Counted from the stretch's first letter, positions 13,057 to 24,013 are shown. The stretch is 64,000 bases of DNA from Akebia trifoliata (GCA_017979445.1 CM030706.1:18462967-18526966), one strand, 5' to 3'. Notes: a model not told the origin generated them from the letters alone. Translations and numbers: made by a program.

Positions 13057-14104
13057 GATGTTTGGGAGGAGGTTTAGGGGTATAATGAGGTGAAGAGTTG
13101 AGAGAATAAGAATGGCATTGGTTTTAGAAGTGAAGGGTATGAAATTTTGAGTGTAAGTGAGGGTAGTGTGTAAATGAGGGAAATAGGTAGTTGTTTTAAC
13201 CAAATGGTTTGGATCCTACCCAAAATCATTTGGTAGAGGTTTGTTGGGGTGAGATGAGTGGATGGTTGATGGGGGAGTGGGTGGTTGATGATGTTAGGGA
13301 ATGGTGATGGATTAGGGTATGGGTTTGAGTGTGGGTGGTTGATGATATTAGAGAATGGGGATAGGTTAGGTTTTAGGGTAGGGTGTGGGATTGAATGAGT
13401 TTGGAGAGAGGTGATATGGGTTAGATGAATTGTTTAGAGAATGATGATGGGGGTAGGTGATTAGATGAGGGAGGTGAAGGGTGGTGATGACATGTGTAGA
13501 CACCCCATTTTTGCATCCGCCTGATTAATCAACTCGTCAACCCGATCGCAAAAGTTCCCAATGATGGATGTCTATTCCAATGCTTTATTTTGTTACCAGA
13601 TATGTTTCAGAAATTCAGATGAGGTATCTCGAACTGACAAAACTTAGAAACCACGCTACGCTAGGAAAATACGACCCCAGAAACATAGAAATCATCATCT
13701 TGCAGACCAAAAAGAAGTTTCACGATAAAAATCACTAAAAATGACTAAATTACCAAAATACCCCTAACATCAAAACAAACCTAGAGCCTACATTACGCTT
13801 AGGAAAATCCATTCAAACACATAAAACAACAAATCGAAACCAAATAAATCATTTCACCAATTTTCACAAAATTCGACAAAATTACGAAAATACCCCTCAT
13901 AAAATTCACGATCATTTCACACAAAAAATTTCATAAACGACAAAACCAACATTCCCATTGAATTCCTTACGAAAAACTGATTCCAAAACATCCTGAAACA
14001 TTGAAAAACGACTTAAAAAGTAAAAAATTCCTCTCCGAGGGCAAAACGGTAATTTTACAACTTTAATAATTAAAATTTTCGAAATTAATAAATAAATCAT
14101 TAAA

Positions 14105-14360
14105 AAATGTAAAAAGAAACATTAAGGTCAATCAAGTAAGACTAAAGTCAAGTAAGGCTAAAGTCAAAACATTAAAGTCAACCAAGAAAGACTAAAGTCA
14201 AAGTATTAAAGTCAATATCATAAGACTAAAGTCAAACCCTAAATCAAAACACTAATCAAGTCAATCTCATAAGACTAAAAGTCAAAACCCTAAATCAAAA
14301 CCTAATCTAAACTAATCAAGTCAATTTCATAAGACTAAAAGTCAAAAACCCCTAAATTAA
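14105..14360 (+). repeat. Upstream ~28-bp repeats in A1 5' LTR
   Basis: Imperfect tandem copies of AAGTCAATCAAGTAAGACTA-type units sit just upstream of the TATA box. The reverse strand carries TTGAC(T/C), the W-box core. Copy number varies between LTRs. Confidence 0.65.
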
Positions 14361-14469
14361 AACCCTAAAGACTAAGTCCATCTCATGAGACCAAAGTCTA
14401 AACCCAAATTGAACCCTAATTGAAACCCTAAAAGAAACCCTAATGAAACCCTAATTCTCCTAAAAACTT

Positions 14470-14479
14470 TATAAATAGG
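14470..14479 (+). promoter_or_regulatory. TATA box of A1 5' LTR
   Basis: TATAAATAGG, preceded within 100 bp by several AAACCCTAA telobox-like motifs. Confidence 0.75.
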
Positions 14480-14891
14480 AGCCTCCACACCTATTTTCGT
14501 ATCAAAGAAAAAACCTAGAAAAAGTAGGTGAAGAAGCCTCCACAACCCCTACAAAACCCTAATTTTGGAGCCCCAACTCCTTCCCTAACACCCCTACTCC
14601 GATTTTACCTAAAAAAAACCCAAAAACCTCTCAAAAACATCCCAAAAATCCACAACAAATTCGAAGCACCCAGATCCAAGAAGGAGATACCTTACCTCGG
14701 AGATCAGAAATCAGATCCGGAGATAGAACGAAGTAAGGAATACGGTACAAGAAGCCGTTTTCGCCAGATCTGAGGGAATAACACTTTTGCAGATCGAAGG
14801 TAAGCTTTTTTTATTTATTTTTTATTTATCTAGGTTTGTCATTAGCGATGTAGATTTATTTGGGATAAGTAGAGACCGGCAATGGCGGGGC

Positions 14892-14920
14892 GGGGTTGGT
14901 GCCTAACACCTTCCAACCCC
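14892..14920 (+). other. LTR hairpin of A family
   Basis: GGGGTTGG and CCAACCCC flank the loop TGCCTAACACCTT. The same loop on an unrelated 11-bp stem occurs in the B LTRs. Confidence 0.75.
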
Positions 14921-15077
14921 GTAACATGATCCCCGGATTCAGATTTTCTGTAGTAGAGTAGTTTTTTTCCATTTTAGAGTCAGTTTGGTTCCTAGACCAC
15001 AATAACTAGGTGGCGACTCCCAAACCTCAAGGGTCAAAAGCGGATCCGCGCACTCCGCGGATCGAGGGCGCTTTCAG

Positions 15078-15095
15078 TGGCGACTCCACTGGGGA
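15078..15095 (+). other. Primer-binding site of A1 (tRNA-Arg)
   Basis: TGGCGACTCCACTGGGGA, one base after the LTR. It is complementary to the 3' end of tRNA-Arg(ACG) plus CCA. A second copy of its first ten bases (TGGCGACTCC) lies at about 15012 inside the LTR. Confidence 0.85.
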
Positions 15096-15330
15096 CTATT
15101 GAGGATCAAACTTGAAAACCCCAAGTATGGGAGCATTGCCAAGATGACCTAGTTTTTTTATTATTATTTAGTTGGATTTATTTTATTTATTTTTTCTGTT
15201 TATTTATTTTTTATCTTGATTGTAGATGATTTTGGGTATTGCATTTTTTTTTTCTCCAATTAAGGATCACTTTTTGATGACCCCTAAATAATGAAAGATT
15301 CAAATTGACCTATGAAAATGATGGAATGAT

Positions 15331-15890
15331 GAAGGTTGGACAGAAATATTAAAACATTTTTAGAGAATATTCTAGTGAGAATTAAGTCTGGGAGCCTCTT
15401 AATAAAACATAGATCTCGTCGAGTAGATTAATTTAGAATCTGAGTTCACTCAATTTCGTTATCGGAAGCCTTAGATATCATCGATGCAAGTTCAATCTGT
15501 AAATCTGGAATTATTTCTGAATGAAAGTTGGGACAGCAACGTTAAAACTTTTTTACAGAACATTCTAGTGAGAATTAAGTCTGGGAACCTCTTAATAAAA
15601 CGTAGATCTCATCGAGTAGATTAATTTAGAACTTGAGTTCACTCAATTTCGTTATCAGAAGCCTTAGATATCATCGATGCAAGTTCAATCTGTAAATCTG
15701 GAATTGTTTCTGAATGAAGGTTGGGACAGCAACGTTAAAACGTTTTTACAGAACATTTTGGTGAGAACTAAGTCTGGACACCTATTAATAAAATGTAGAT
15801 CTCATCGAGTAGATTAATTTAGAACTTGAGTTCACTCGATTTCGTTATCGGGAGCCTTAGATATCATCGATGCAAGTTCAGATTGTATTT
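15331..15890 (+). repeat. Three tandem copies of a ~192-bp unit in A1 leader
   Basis: Copies start near 15331, 15523 and 15716 (GAAGGTTGG(A)CAG...). They share long identical stretches such as ATCATCGATGCAAGTTCA. No reading frame. I do not see this unit in A2 or A3, so it is a recent expansion. Confidence 0.88.
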
Positions 15891-18267
15891 TCCTAATTCA
15901 CAGAAAATCTGAATTTATCTAATGTTGGCACAATTAATGTTCTTGAGAGTGAGCTCATCTCAACCATTGTCATTCTATCATCAATGTAACACCTATTGAA
16001 ACCTTGATTTATTTTGGATCACCCAAAAGTGATCATTGATTGGACCTTAAAAATTATAAAAATTATGCCTATTGCAATGTTTGTTTGATCAATTATTATA
16101 TGCATGCTCATTAATTGATTTGCCATGATCTTGACAGATATATTTGTGATGGGTTTGATTTCATCTTAATTTCGATGTTATGGGTTTTGGATTATTTTCT
16201 TGATCAATATTCATTTGATATCCATATGTGATGACATAATCTGGCCCATGGGCCCACGTGTTTGAAAAAGGCCCCGGGCACACCCCACCCTATTTTGCAC
16301 ACACCACAAGCACGTTTACTATTTTACCCACTTACACGTCCCATATAGCCAACATGGCACTAGTGCGTGGCCCGATCTCTTCGAAGATGCGACGTCATTC
16401 ATGAAAACCACAACTCCAGTCACGTACCTTAGGGTATATCAAACTGGGGGCATCAATACCGTCTGATCTGGTGATTCTGAGAGGTATATTGATGCACTCA
16501 AGCTGGAGCGACCTGAGCCTTTGACCTATTGTGAGCCACACAGTCACATGTCCCGATTGCCAACGTAGTACTAGTACGTGGTCGGTCCCCTCGTGGGATG
16601 CCAAACCATTTATGAAAGCTACAACCCTTGACACGTACCCGTAAGTATAAAAGATAATCTAAGTGTATCAATTGCACTTCTTGGTCAAAACCGGTGCCTA
16701 AGCAGATCTTGCCCCGCTGTACCCTACTGTACGAGGGCGATAGACTACGTCTATTCTAAACGAGAGGTATTTAAGTGGGCCCTTGCTCAGCATTGTGCGC
16801 CACCTCTCAACTGGAGATCAAACTGGCTGTTTTTGGCTTCAGAGAAGTGAATTGAGGTTTTAGATTATCACATATACGGTATATCAAACCAAGTCACCAC
16901 GTATCGAAAGGTATATAGGTGTGCTTGGGCAAGAGTGGCCAGATAAAAATGCATTGCACGTAGTAAGCTTAGAGTCTAGAAACCTTCCCAGTAGGTCACG
17001 ACTCGAACTTATCGTGGGTGTTCTCGGGTTGTTTATTAAATGAATGCATGTGATTGATGAATGTATGTGAGTGATGTGAATGATGAGATCAGAACGCATG
17101 TGAATAATGAGATTAGAATGCATGTGAATGATGAGATGAATGTATATGGATGATGAGATCAGGAATGTGCGGGTTTGTCCTCAAGGATAAATTTTTTGTT
17201 GTTTAACCTGATTTGAAATTACAGTATCATTGGGTACACCAACCCAATAAAAAATCCATTTTTAAACTTGACCCAGTCCATCTCGATCCAACGATCATTA
17301 TGGGCCGGACTATTTAAATCGAAATAGAAATCAAATGGTTTAGGAAGGGAAAGTATTTTCTAGAAAAAGTTTTTTCCAAAAGAAGTGTTTTTTTTTTAAA
17401 AAATGTTTTCCAAAAAAAGTGTTATTCTCTAGAGTTTTCTAAGAAAAGTATTTCCAGAAAATGTTTTCCATAAGAACAAGATTTTCCAAGAGAAAATGCT
17501 TTCCAAATAACAAACTATTTTTCAGAAAAAAATATTTTTCAGAAGAAAATATTTTTCGAAAGAAAAGAAAATGAAGGAAAAATGATTTACAAAAGATCTA
17601 TTTTTGCATGAAAAATTTTTGAAATGTGTTTTTCACCAAAAATCTATTTTTTTTGCATGGACTTTGTAAAATTATCAAAATATGTTTTTCTAAAAAGAAA
17701 ATGACTTGCAAAAAAAATAATCAGATTTGTGAAAGTTTTATTCAATGAAAACATTATTTCCAATAATTTTCAAGAGTGCAATAAAATTATTTCCTTCTGA
17801 ATAATCATTGAGGATGAATTGTTTAATGGATTGGTGCACAAAATTCAATAAAATCTCAGGGTTCATTTAAAATGTTATCAAGGGGGTGACACTGAAATTG
17901 GTTAAATTCACCTTCAAAGAGGTTTAAGGGTTATCATTGTATCTAAGCTCAATCGTCCATCGTCTAGCTAGGGTTGTAAATCCAGTCAGTTAGAGTAAAC
18001 GTCAATATCAAGTCAACAGTCAGAAATGACCTCAAAATTTCTTAACATCGTCCAATTATTCTTTGAAGATCATAGTGCTTCAATCCTACCGGTTGTAAGC
18101 AATATCTCAGTCCTCAGTCCTAATCAAACTCGTGTGGGTACTTGTCTTGAGTTTTCATGAGTCATTTGGGTTAGCTCGAGTCCTTTTTTCCATAAGGTCA
18201 TGTCTTCCTTAATTGAGTCTACTCTTTCCTATTGAGTCAAGTTAGTTCATCGAGTCTATAGAGGTGT
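15891..18267 (+). other. A1 leader, no gene; conserved leader module
   Basis: Non-coding. The block 16240-17030 (from CCCACGTGTTTGAAAAAGGC to cgtgggtgttctcggg) recurs in A3 (7560-8300) and A2 (53400-52590), and its part around 16660-16830 also in element B (47190-47060). Repeated TACGGTATATCAAAC strings mark it. From 17330 to 17800 comes an A-rich AGAAAA/TTTTCCA stretch without coding signs. Confidence 0.65.
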
Positions 18268-18430
18268 CTGTTGCCCCATCTGAAATTGATCGGATAAAAG
18301 AAATTTTTGAATACCTCGAGCGCATTAACGAATTAACTAATAATTTGATAGATTTCGTTTCTGAACAAGAAGATAAGAGTCGGGCTCAACCTTTAATCGA
18401 GAAAGGAAAGGTCTTTGACCTCGAAACAAA
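18268..18430 (+). pseudogene. Short coding remnant of unknown origin (A1)
   Basis: Open for about 50 codons, reading SEIDRIKEIFEYLERINEL and a following acidic stretch. The same remnant, slightly diverged, is at 58528-58680 (A3) and inverted near 51440-51580 (A2). The charged, probably helical segment could be a gag N-terminus, but I cannot assign it. It sits at the same distance from the integrase remnant in all three. Confidence 0.4.
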
Positions 18431-18679
18431 AAATAATTCCTAAAGAGATTCAAATAGAAACCATCTTATCCCTAAAGGAACACGAGGGGATAATGAATTT
18501 ACTCAGAAATTTCAAAAGACTTGTTCGTGTGATCATATGAGGGTATGTTAGGTACAAGCTTGGGTGTTGTTCAACACGGAATAGATACTCGTCTATATCG
18601 ATGGAATTAAAGAAGATGTTATAAAATGTATCAGCACTATCCTTACTACATCTTGAGTTTCAAATCACATATTATCAGT

Positions 18680-19235
18680 CGATATGGGGGTACCTTTTGA
18701 ACTGATCTCTGATAATGGGTCGTACTTCAAAGCATAATCATTACTCTATGTTTAAAGTTGAAGATCCGGAAGCACAAATCATCCCCCTACCGTCCTCAGA
18801 TCAATGGAACGGTTGAAGCAGTTAGTAAGAGTCTCAAGACTATCATCAGGAAAATGTGTCAATCACATCGAGATTGGTCAGAAAAATTATCATTCACGCT
18901 ATGGACATATCGAACTTCAATTCGATCCTCTACTGGAGCTACTCCCTACTCCTTAGTGTATGGCATGGAAGCAGTCTTGCCAGTTGAAATGGAAATTTCA
19001 TCTCTCAGGGTCTTGTTGAAAATCATTTGTTAGAAACAGATTGGGTTCGTCAGCAGTATGAAGAATTAAACTTGATCGAAGAAAACGAGTTAAAGCCCTG
19101 TACCATGTGCAAGCTTATCTAAGAAGAGTCACCCGTGCATTTGACAAAAAGGTCAAAGCTCATCATTTACAAGTCAAGGATTTAACTATCAGACTTCAAA
19201 GAAAATTGAACACTCCTCCTCGACTATAGGAGAAA
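18680..19235 (+). pseudogene. Integrase remnant of A1
   Basis: Retains the last part of a Ty3/gypsy integrase core: SDNGSYFK (second catalytic Asp), then KSSPYRPQINGTVEAVSK (catalytic Glu in the N-G-x-V-E motif), followed by the W-T-Y-R-T-S / TGATPYSLVYG segment and VEMEISSLRVL. The first catalytic Asp, the zinc finger and everything upstream (gag to RNase H) are absent. Stops and frameshifts break it (e.g. after FKA, and near 19030). The same truncation in A2 and A3 shows it dates from before the copies spread. Confidence 0.8.
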
Positions 19236-19869
19236 GTCTGAACCCAATTGGAGAAATTCATTCATTAAGAAATACTGTCTGGAAAAGTCGTCAGACTTCA
19301 AGAAATGAACTACTAGAGTCAACCATCCTTGACCGAATCAAATGGTACTACATTTAAGGAGGCCATCTTTGGCCGAATTAATTTTCCTGCTACCCAATTC
19401 ATTATCTCCTTTCTCAGCCCTTTGCAGCCTTTTCAAAAAAAAATGATGCCTTTTTCTTTCTCAGCCCGATCACCTAACCTAGGGAGGGAAAATTTGAACT
19501 ACGTTTTGGTCTGATCCCAAAAATTTGGGGTACGTAGGCAACCTGAGAAGTTACTTCAGGCCCGACCACATCAAAATAAAAAAATATATATAGATTCCCC
19601 GACAAAGGAAAAATCTAAAAAGAAAAAAATTCAAAAGAAAAAGAAATATCATCCAAAATGGGGAAGAAAGTTCAAGAAAAAATTTTTAAATGAAATGCCA
19701 CACAAGGGGCATTTGGGTTTTTGAGCCTCAAAATTCCTTTTTTTTATGCCTAGTCCCAAGCCTACCTATAAAAGTCCTCCTAAGTACCGTGTGAAAAAGT
19801 CAAGGAGGGTAGCGAAGCATGATCAGACAGTAATTCTAGAACTTCAGAAGAGAAGAAAAAGATAAAAAA
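19236..19869 (+). other. A1 3' non-coding block
   Basis: Non-coding. Contains the Tat-type string 'ggtacgtaggcaacctgag' near 19528 and a PPT-like ACAAGGGGCATTT at 19702. The same block is at 59500-60200 (A3) and inverted at 11440-12060 (A2). Confidence 0.55.
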
Positions 19870-20110
19870 AAAATGATGAAGCCTGCTAAGTTGAAAACCC
19901 AAAAAGGGCGACTTAGACAAAAATTAAGGCAAGCTTGCAAAGTTGAAAATCTGAAAGGACAACTTTGGCAACAATCAGAGCCAAGAAAAAAGAAAAAGCT
20001 CGCTAGATCGAAAACCTGAAAAGGCGATCTAGGTAAAAGTTAGAGCAAGCTCGATAGATTAAAATCTGGAAAGGCGATCTAGGCAAAAGTTAGAGCAATA
20101 CCAAAAAAAA
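19870..20110 (+). repeat. ~67-bp hairpin repeats of A1
   Basis: Three to four units, each with an inverted repeat around a GAAAACC(T)GAAAAGG-type loop: CTAAGTTG/CGACTTAG (19884-19916), CAAAGTTG/CAACTTTG (19938-19967), CTAGATCG/CGATCTAG (20003-20032). Stems differ while pairing is kept. Counterpart in A3 at 60205-60560. Confidence 0.78.
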
Positions 20111-20845
20111 AAAAAAAAATCCCAAGCTGAGAGCAGTTCGAGCTGAAACATCAAAAATCTGAATAATCAAGTTCAATACTACGCTTAAACCAGGCATAGA
20201 TTCAGAAGTCACAAGTATCTTGTCTACGATCGATCTGAAAATTCTTACTTCCCCAAGTGAACCAATGGAGAGAATGGTGAATTCTATGATGAGTCTCAAA
20301 AGAAAATATTTTGTTCTCTTGAGCCTGACTCAAAATCTTTAATAAAATTAATCAAAATTAAAAGTTGGATCTTTACTGCGCTTGTGGTAATCAAATATTT
20401 CAAACCTTCATACAAGAGGCATTTTTTCTTTTTCCTCTAGATATGTAATTTCCCCCTTTATACAAGGGGCATTTTTTAATGATGTGTTCAATTATTTTTG
20501 AGCAATGTTAATCCTAAAAAAAATAATGAGAACTTCAAATTTAAGGTTACCCTTTTGATAGCAGTTTTTCGAAAAAACTCTTGAGATTCAAACTCAGGTT
20601 TTAAATTCATAAAACTTTTGAATAAATCCTTAAGGTTCAAACAAAAGCACTTCGGATCTCACATTTGACTGTGCCCAGAGATCAACTAATATGGTATTTT
20701 TTCATTCCTAGATCCAATCATTCTTGGATTCGATCATTTCTCTTCCAGATTCAGTATCTTCCAGATTTATTCAATTCACTCTGATAAGTCTTTTCCAAAT
20801 TCATTCATTCTTTCCCAAAAGTCCTTCATTCCTTCGCCAATTTTG
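20111..20845 (+). other. A1 non-coding spacer before the large array
   Basis: No gene. Holds two PPT-like (A)CAAGRGGCATTTTTT motifs (20411 and 20461), the second forming CCCC...GGGG with the preceding TTTCCCCCTTTATA. It then runs into ATTC(A)TTC-rich sequence. Confidence 0.5.
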
Positions 20846-23690
20846 TTCAAATGCCGCCAAGGGTTATCTTGGATTTTGCTCAGATGCCGCCAAGGATTAT
20901 CTTGGATTTTGCTCAGTTTTCGCCAAGGGTTATCTTGGATTTTGCTCAGATGCCGCCAAGGGTTATCTTGGATTTTGCTCAGTTGCCGCCAAGGTTTTCT
21001 TGGAATTATGCTCAGATACCGCAAAGGGTTTTCTTGGAATTATGCTCAGATACCGCCGAGGGTTTTCTCGGAACTATGCTCAGATGCCGCCAAGGGTTTT
21101 CTTGGAACTATGCTCAGATGCCGCCAAGGGTTTTTTTGGAATTATGCTCAGATAACGCCGAGGGTTTTCTCGGAACTATACTCAGATGCCGCCAAGGGTT
21201 TTCTTGGAATTATGCTCAGATGCCGCCGAGGGTTTTCTCGGAACTATGCTCAGATGCCGCCAAGGATTTTCTTGGAATTATGCTCAGATACCGCCGAGGA
21301 TTTTCTCGGAACTATTCTCAGATGCCCCCAAGGGTTTTCTTGGAATTATGCTCAGATACCGCCGAGGGTTTTCTCGAAACTATGCTCAGATGCCGCCAAG
21401 GGTTTTCTTGGAACTATGCTCAGATGCCGCCAAGGGTTTTCTCGGAACTATACTTAGATACCGCCGAGGGTTTTCTCGGAACTATGCTAAGATGCCGCCA
21501 AGGGTTTTCTTGGAATTATGCTCAGATACCGCCGAGGGTTTTCTCGGAACTATGCTCAGATGGCGTAAAGGGTTTTCTTGGAACTATGCTCAGATGCCGC
21601 CAAGGGTTTTCTTGGAATTATGCTCAGATACCGCCGAGGGTTTTCTCCGAACTATGCTCAGATTCCGCCAAGGGTTTTCTTGGAATTATGCTCAGATACC
21701 GCCGAGGGTTTTCTCCGAACTATGCTCAGATGCTGCAAAGGGTTTTCTTGGAATTATGCTCAGATGCCGCCGAGGGTTTTCTCGGAACTATGCTCAGATG
21801 CCGCCAAGGGTTTTCTTGGAATTATGCTCAGATACCGCTGAGGGTTTTCTCGGAACTATGCTCTGATGCCACCAAGGGTTTTCTTGGAATTATGCTTAGA
21901 TACCACCGAGGGTTTTCTCGGAACTATGCTCAGATGTCGCCAAGGGTTTTCTTGGAACTATGCTCAGATGCCGCCAAGGGTTTTCTTGGAATTATGCTCA
22001 GATATCGCAGAGGGTTTTCTCGGAATTATGCTCAGATGCCGCCAAGGGTTTTCTTGGAATTATGCTTAGATGCCGCCGAGGGTTTTCTAGGAACTATGCT
22101 CAGATGCCGCCAAGGGTTTTCTTGGAATTATGCTCAGATACCGCCGAGGGTTTTCTCGGAACTATGCTCAGATGCCGCCAAGGGTTTTCTTGGAACTATG
22201 CTCAGATGCCGCCAAGGGTTTTCTTGGAATTATGGTCAGATACCGCCGAGGGTTTTCTCGGAACTATGCTCAGATGCCATCAAGGGTTTTCTTGGAACTA
22301 TGCTCAGATGCCGCCAAGGGTTTTCTTTGAATTATGCTCAGATACCGCCGAGGGTTTTCTCCGAACTATGCTCAGATGCCGCCAAGGGTTTTCTTGGAAT
22401 TATGCTCAGATGCCGCCGAGGGTTTTCTCGGAACTATGCTCAGATGCCGCCAAGGGTTTTCTTGGAATTATGCTCAGATACCGCCGAGGGTTTTCTCGGA
22501 ACTATGCTCAGATACCGCCGAGGGTTTTCTCGGAACTATGCTCAGATGCCGCCAAGGGTTTTCTTTGAACTATGCTCAGATGCCGCCAAGGGTTTTCTTG
22601 GAATTATGCTCAGATACCGCCGAGGGTTTTTTCGGAACTATGCTCAGATGCCGCCAAGGGTTTTCTTGGAATTATGCTCAGATGCCGCCGAGGGTTTTCT
22701 CGGAACTATGCTCAGATACCGCCGAGGGTTTTCTCGGAACTATGCTCAGATGCCGCCAAGGGTTTTCTTAGAATTATGCTCAGATGCCGCCGAGGGTTTT
22801 CTCGGAACTATGCTCAGATGCCGTCGAGGGTTTTCTCGGAACTATGCTCAGATGCCGCCAAGGGTTTTCTTGGAATTATGCTCAGATACCGCCGAGGGTT
22901 TTCTTGGAACTATGCTCAGATGCCGTCAAGGGTTTTCTTGGAACTATGCTCAGATGCCGCTAAGGGTTTTCTTGGAATTATGCTCAGATACCGCCGAAGG
23001 TTTTCTCGGAACTATGCTCAGATGCCGCCAAGGGTTTTCTTGGAATTATGCTCAGATGCCGCCAGGGTTTTCTCGGAACTATGCTCCGATGCCGCCAAGG
23101 GTTTTCTTGAAATTATGCTCAGATACCGCCGAGGGTTTTCTCGGAACTATGCTCAGATGCCACCAACGGTTTTCTTGGAATTATGCTTAGATACCGCCGA
23201 GGGTTTTCTCGGAACTATGCTCAGATGCCGCCAAGGGTTTTCTTGGAACTATGCTCAGATGCCGCCAGGGGTTTTCTTGGAATTATGCTCAGATACCGCC
23301 GAGGGTTTTCTCGGAACTATGCTCAGATGCCGCCAAGGGTTTTCTTGGAATTATGCTCAGATGCCGCCCAGGGTTTTCTTGGAATTATGCTTAGATGCCG
23401 CCGAGGGTTTTCTCGGAACTATGCTCAGATATCGCCCAGGGTTTTCTTGGAACTATGCTCAGATGCCGCTCAGATGCCGCCAAGGGTTTTCTTGGAATTA
23501 TGCTCAGATACCGCCGATGGTTTTCTCGGAACTATGCTCAGATGCCGCCCGCCAAGGGTTTTCTTGGAATTAATCTCAGATGCCGTCGAGGGTTTTCTCG
23601 AAATTATGCTCAGATGCCGCGAAGGGTTTTCTTGGAACTATGCTCAGATGCCACCGAGGGTTTTCTTGGAATTCTGCTCAGTTTATATTT
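20846..23690 (+). repeat. Giant 33/34-bp hairpin tandem array of A1 (about 80 units)
   Basis: The first five units are the 33-bp form (...AAGGGTTATCTTGGATTTTG) seen in A2 and A3. From about 20990 the unit is 34 bp: CTCAGATGCCGCCAAGGG then TTTTCTTGGAATTATG. Two versions alternate irregularly: CCAAG...CTTGG and CCGAG...CTCGG, nearly always with matching arms. The unit contains no TAA, TAG or TGA on the plus strand, so all three frames stay open over long runs and, because 34 is not a multiple of 3, read as a 34-residue repeat (MPPRVFLELCSD...). The longest open run is 20851-23190. There is no promoter, splice or start context to support a gene. The last units, from about 23060, carry small deletions and duplications. 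Confidence 0.95.
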
Positions 23691-24013
23691 ACTTCATGCT
23701 CAGATTTGACTCATTTCCAACTCAAACTCTTTGAAATCTATCTCAGATTTTTAGCCCACACACTTGCACAGTTGTTACATCAGTCAAGGAGAATTTTTTA
23801 AAAATTCAAGGATCTGACACTGTCAGTGAGAGCTCGCGCTCAAGGACCTGACATTTTTCTAGTTCGGGGAGAGTTTTACGCTCAATGATCCGAATACCCC
23901 AATGAATTGCTAAATCAGGCTGCAAAATGAACTGTCACTAGCTTTGGCATTCGGATATCGCACTATCTACCTAAATAGATTTGCTATCTAGTTTGCTTCA
24001 ACCCTCTGCCATC
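23691..24013 (+). other. A1 segment before the 3' LTR
   Basis: Conserved in A3 (61916-62247) and A2 (10149-9849). It ends CAACCCTCTGCC-ATC directly before the LTR, where A2 and A3 have CAAAGAGGGG: the polypurine tract is missing. Confidence 0.6.

Larger units (their letters stand above)
12363..13494 (-). repeat. B 3' LTR, part 1 (3' portion)
   Basis: Plus-strand end TGTAGATACGTG is the LTR's 3' terminus in reverse. It matches 48931-50073 nearly base for base. It holds the hairpin at 12554-12588 and a TATA box, and is interrupted at 13494/25604 by A1. Confidence 0.9.
13495..15076 (+). repeat. A1 5' LTR
   Basis: 1582 bp, TGTAGACACCCC ... GGCGCTTTCA. In order: AAGTCAA/GACTAAAG repeats (14105-14360), clustered AAACCCTAA motifs (14340-14460), TATA box (14470), transcribed part with hairpin 14892-14920, and terminal palindrome GATCCGCG/CGCGGATC (about 15043-15063). 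Confidence 0.93.

Noticed and set aside
14340..14470. Interstitial telomere repeats
   Set aside because: AAACCCTAA motifs are spaced irregularly and occur identically in each A LTR, so they belong to the LTR and not to a telomere relic.
20851..23190. A 779-codon open frame, with parallel open frames in the other two plus-strand frames
   Set aside because: It is produced by a 34-bp unit that lacks stop trinucleotides. All three frames give the same 34-residue repeat shifted, indels are tolerated freely, and the unit conserves hairpin arms rather than codons.
20846..23690. CRISPR-like direct-repeat array
   Set aside because: Units are contiguous with no unique spacers, and the context is a plant LTR element.
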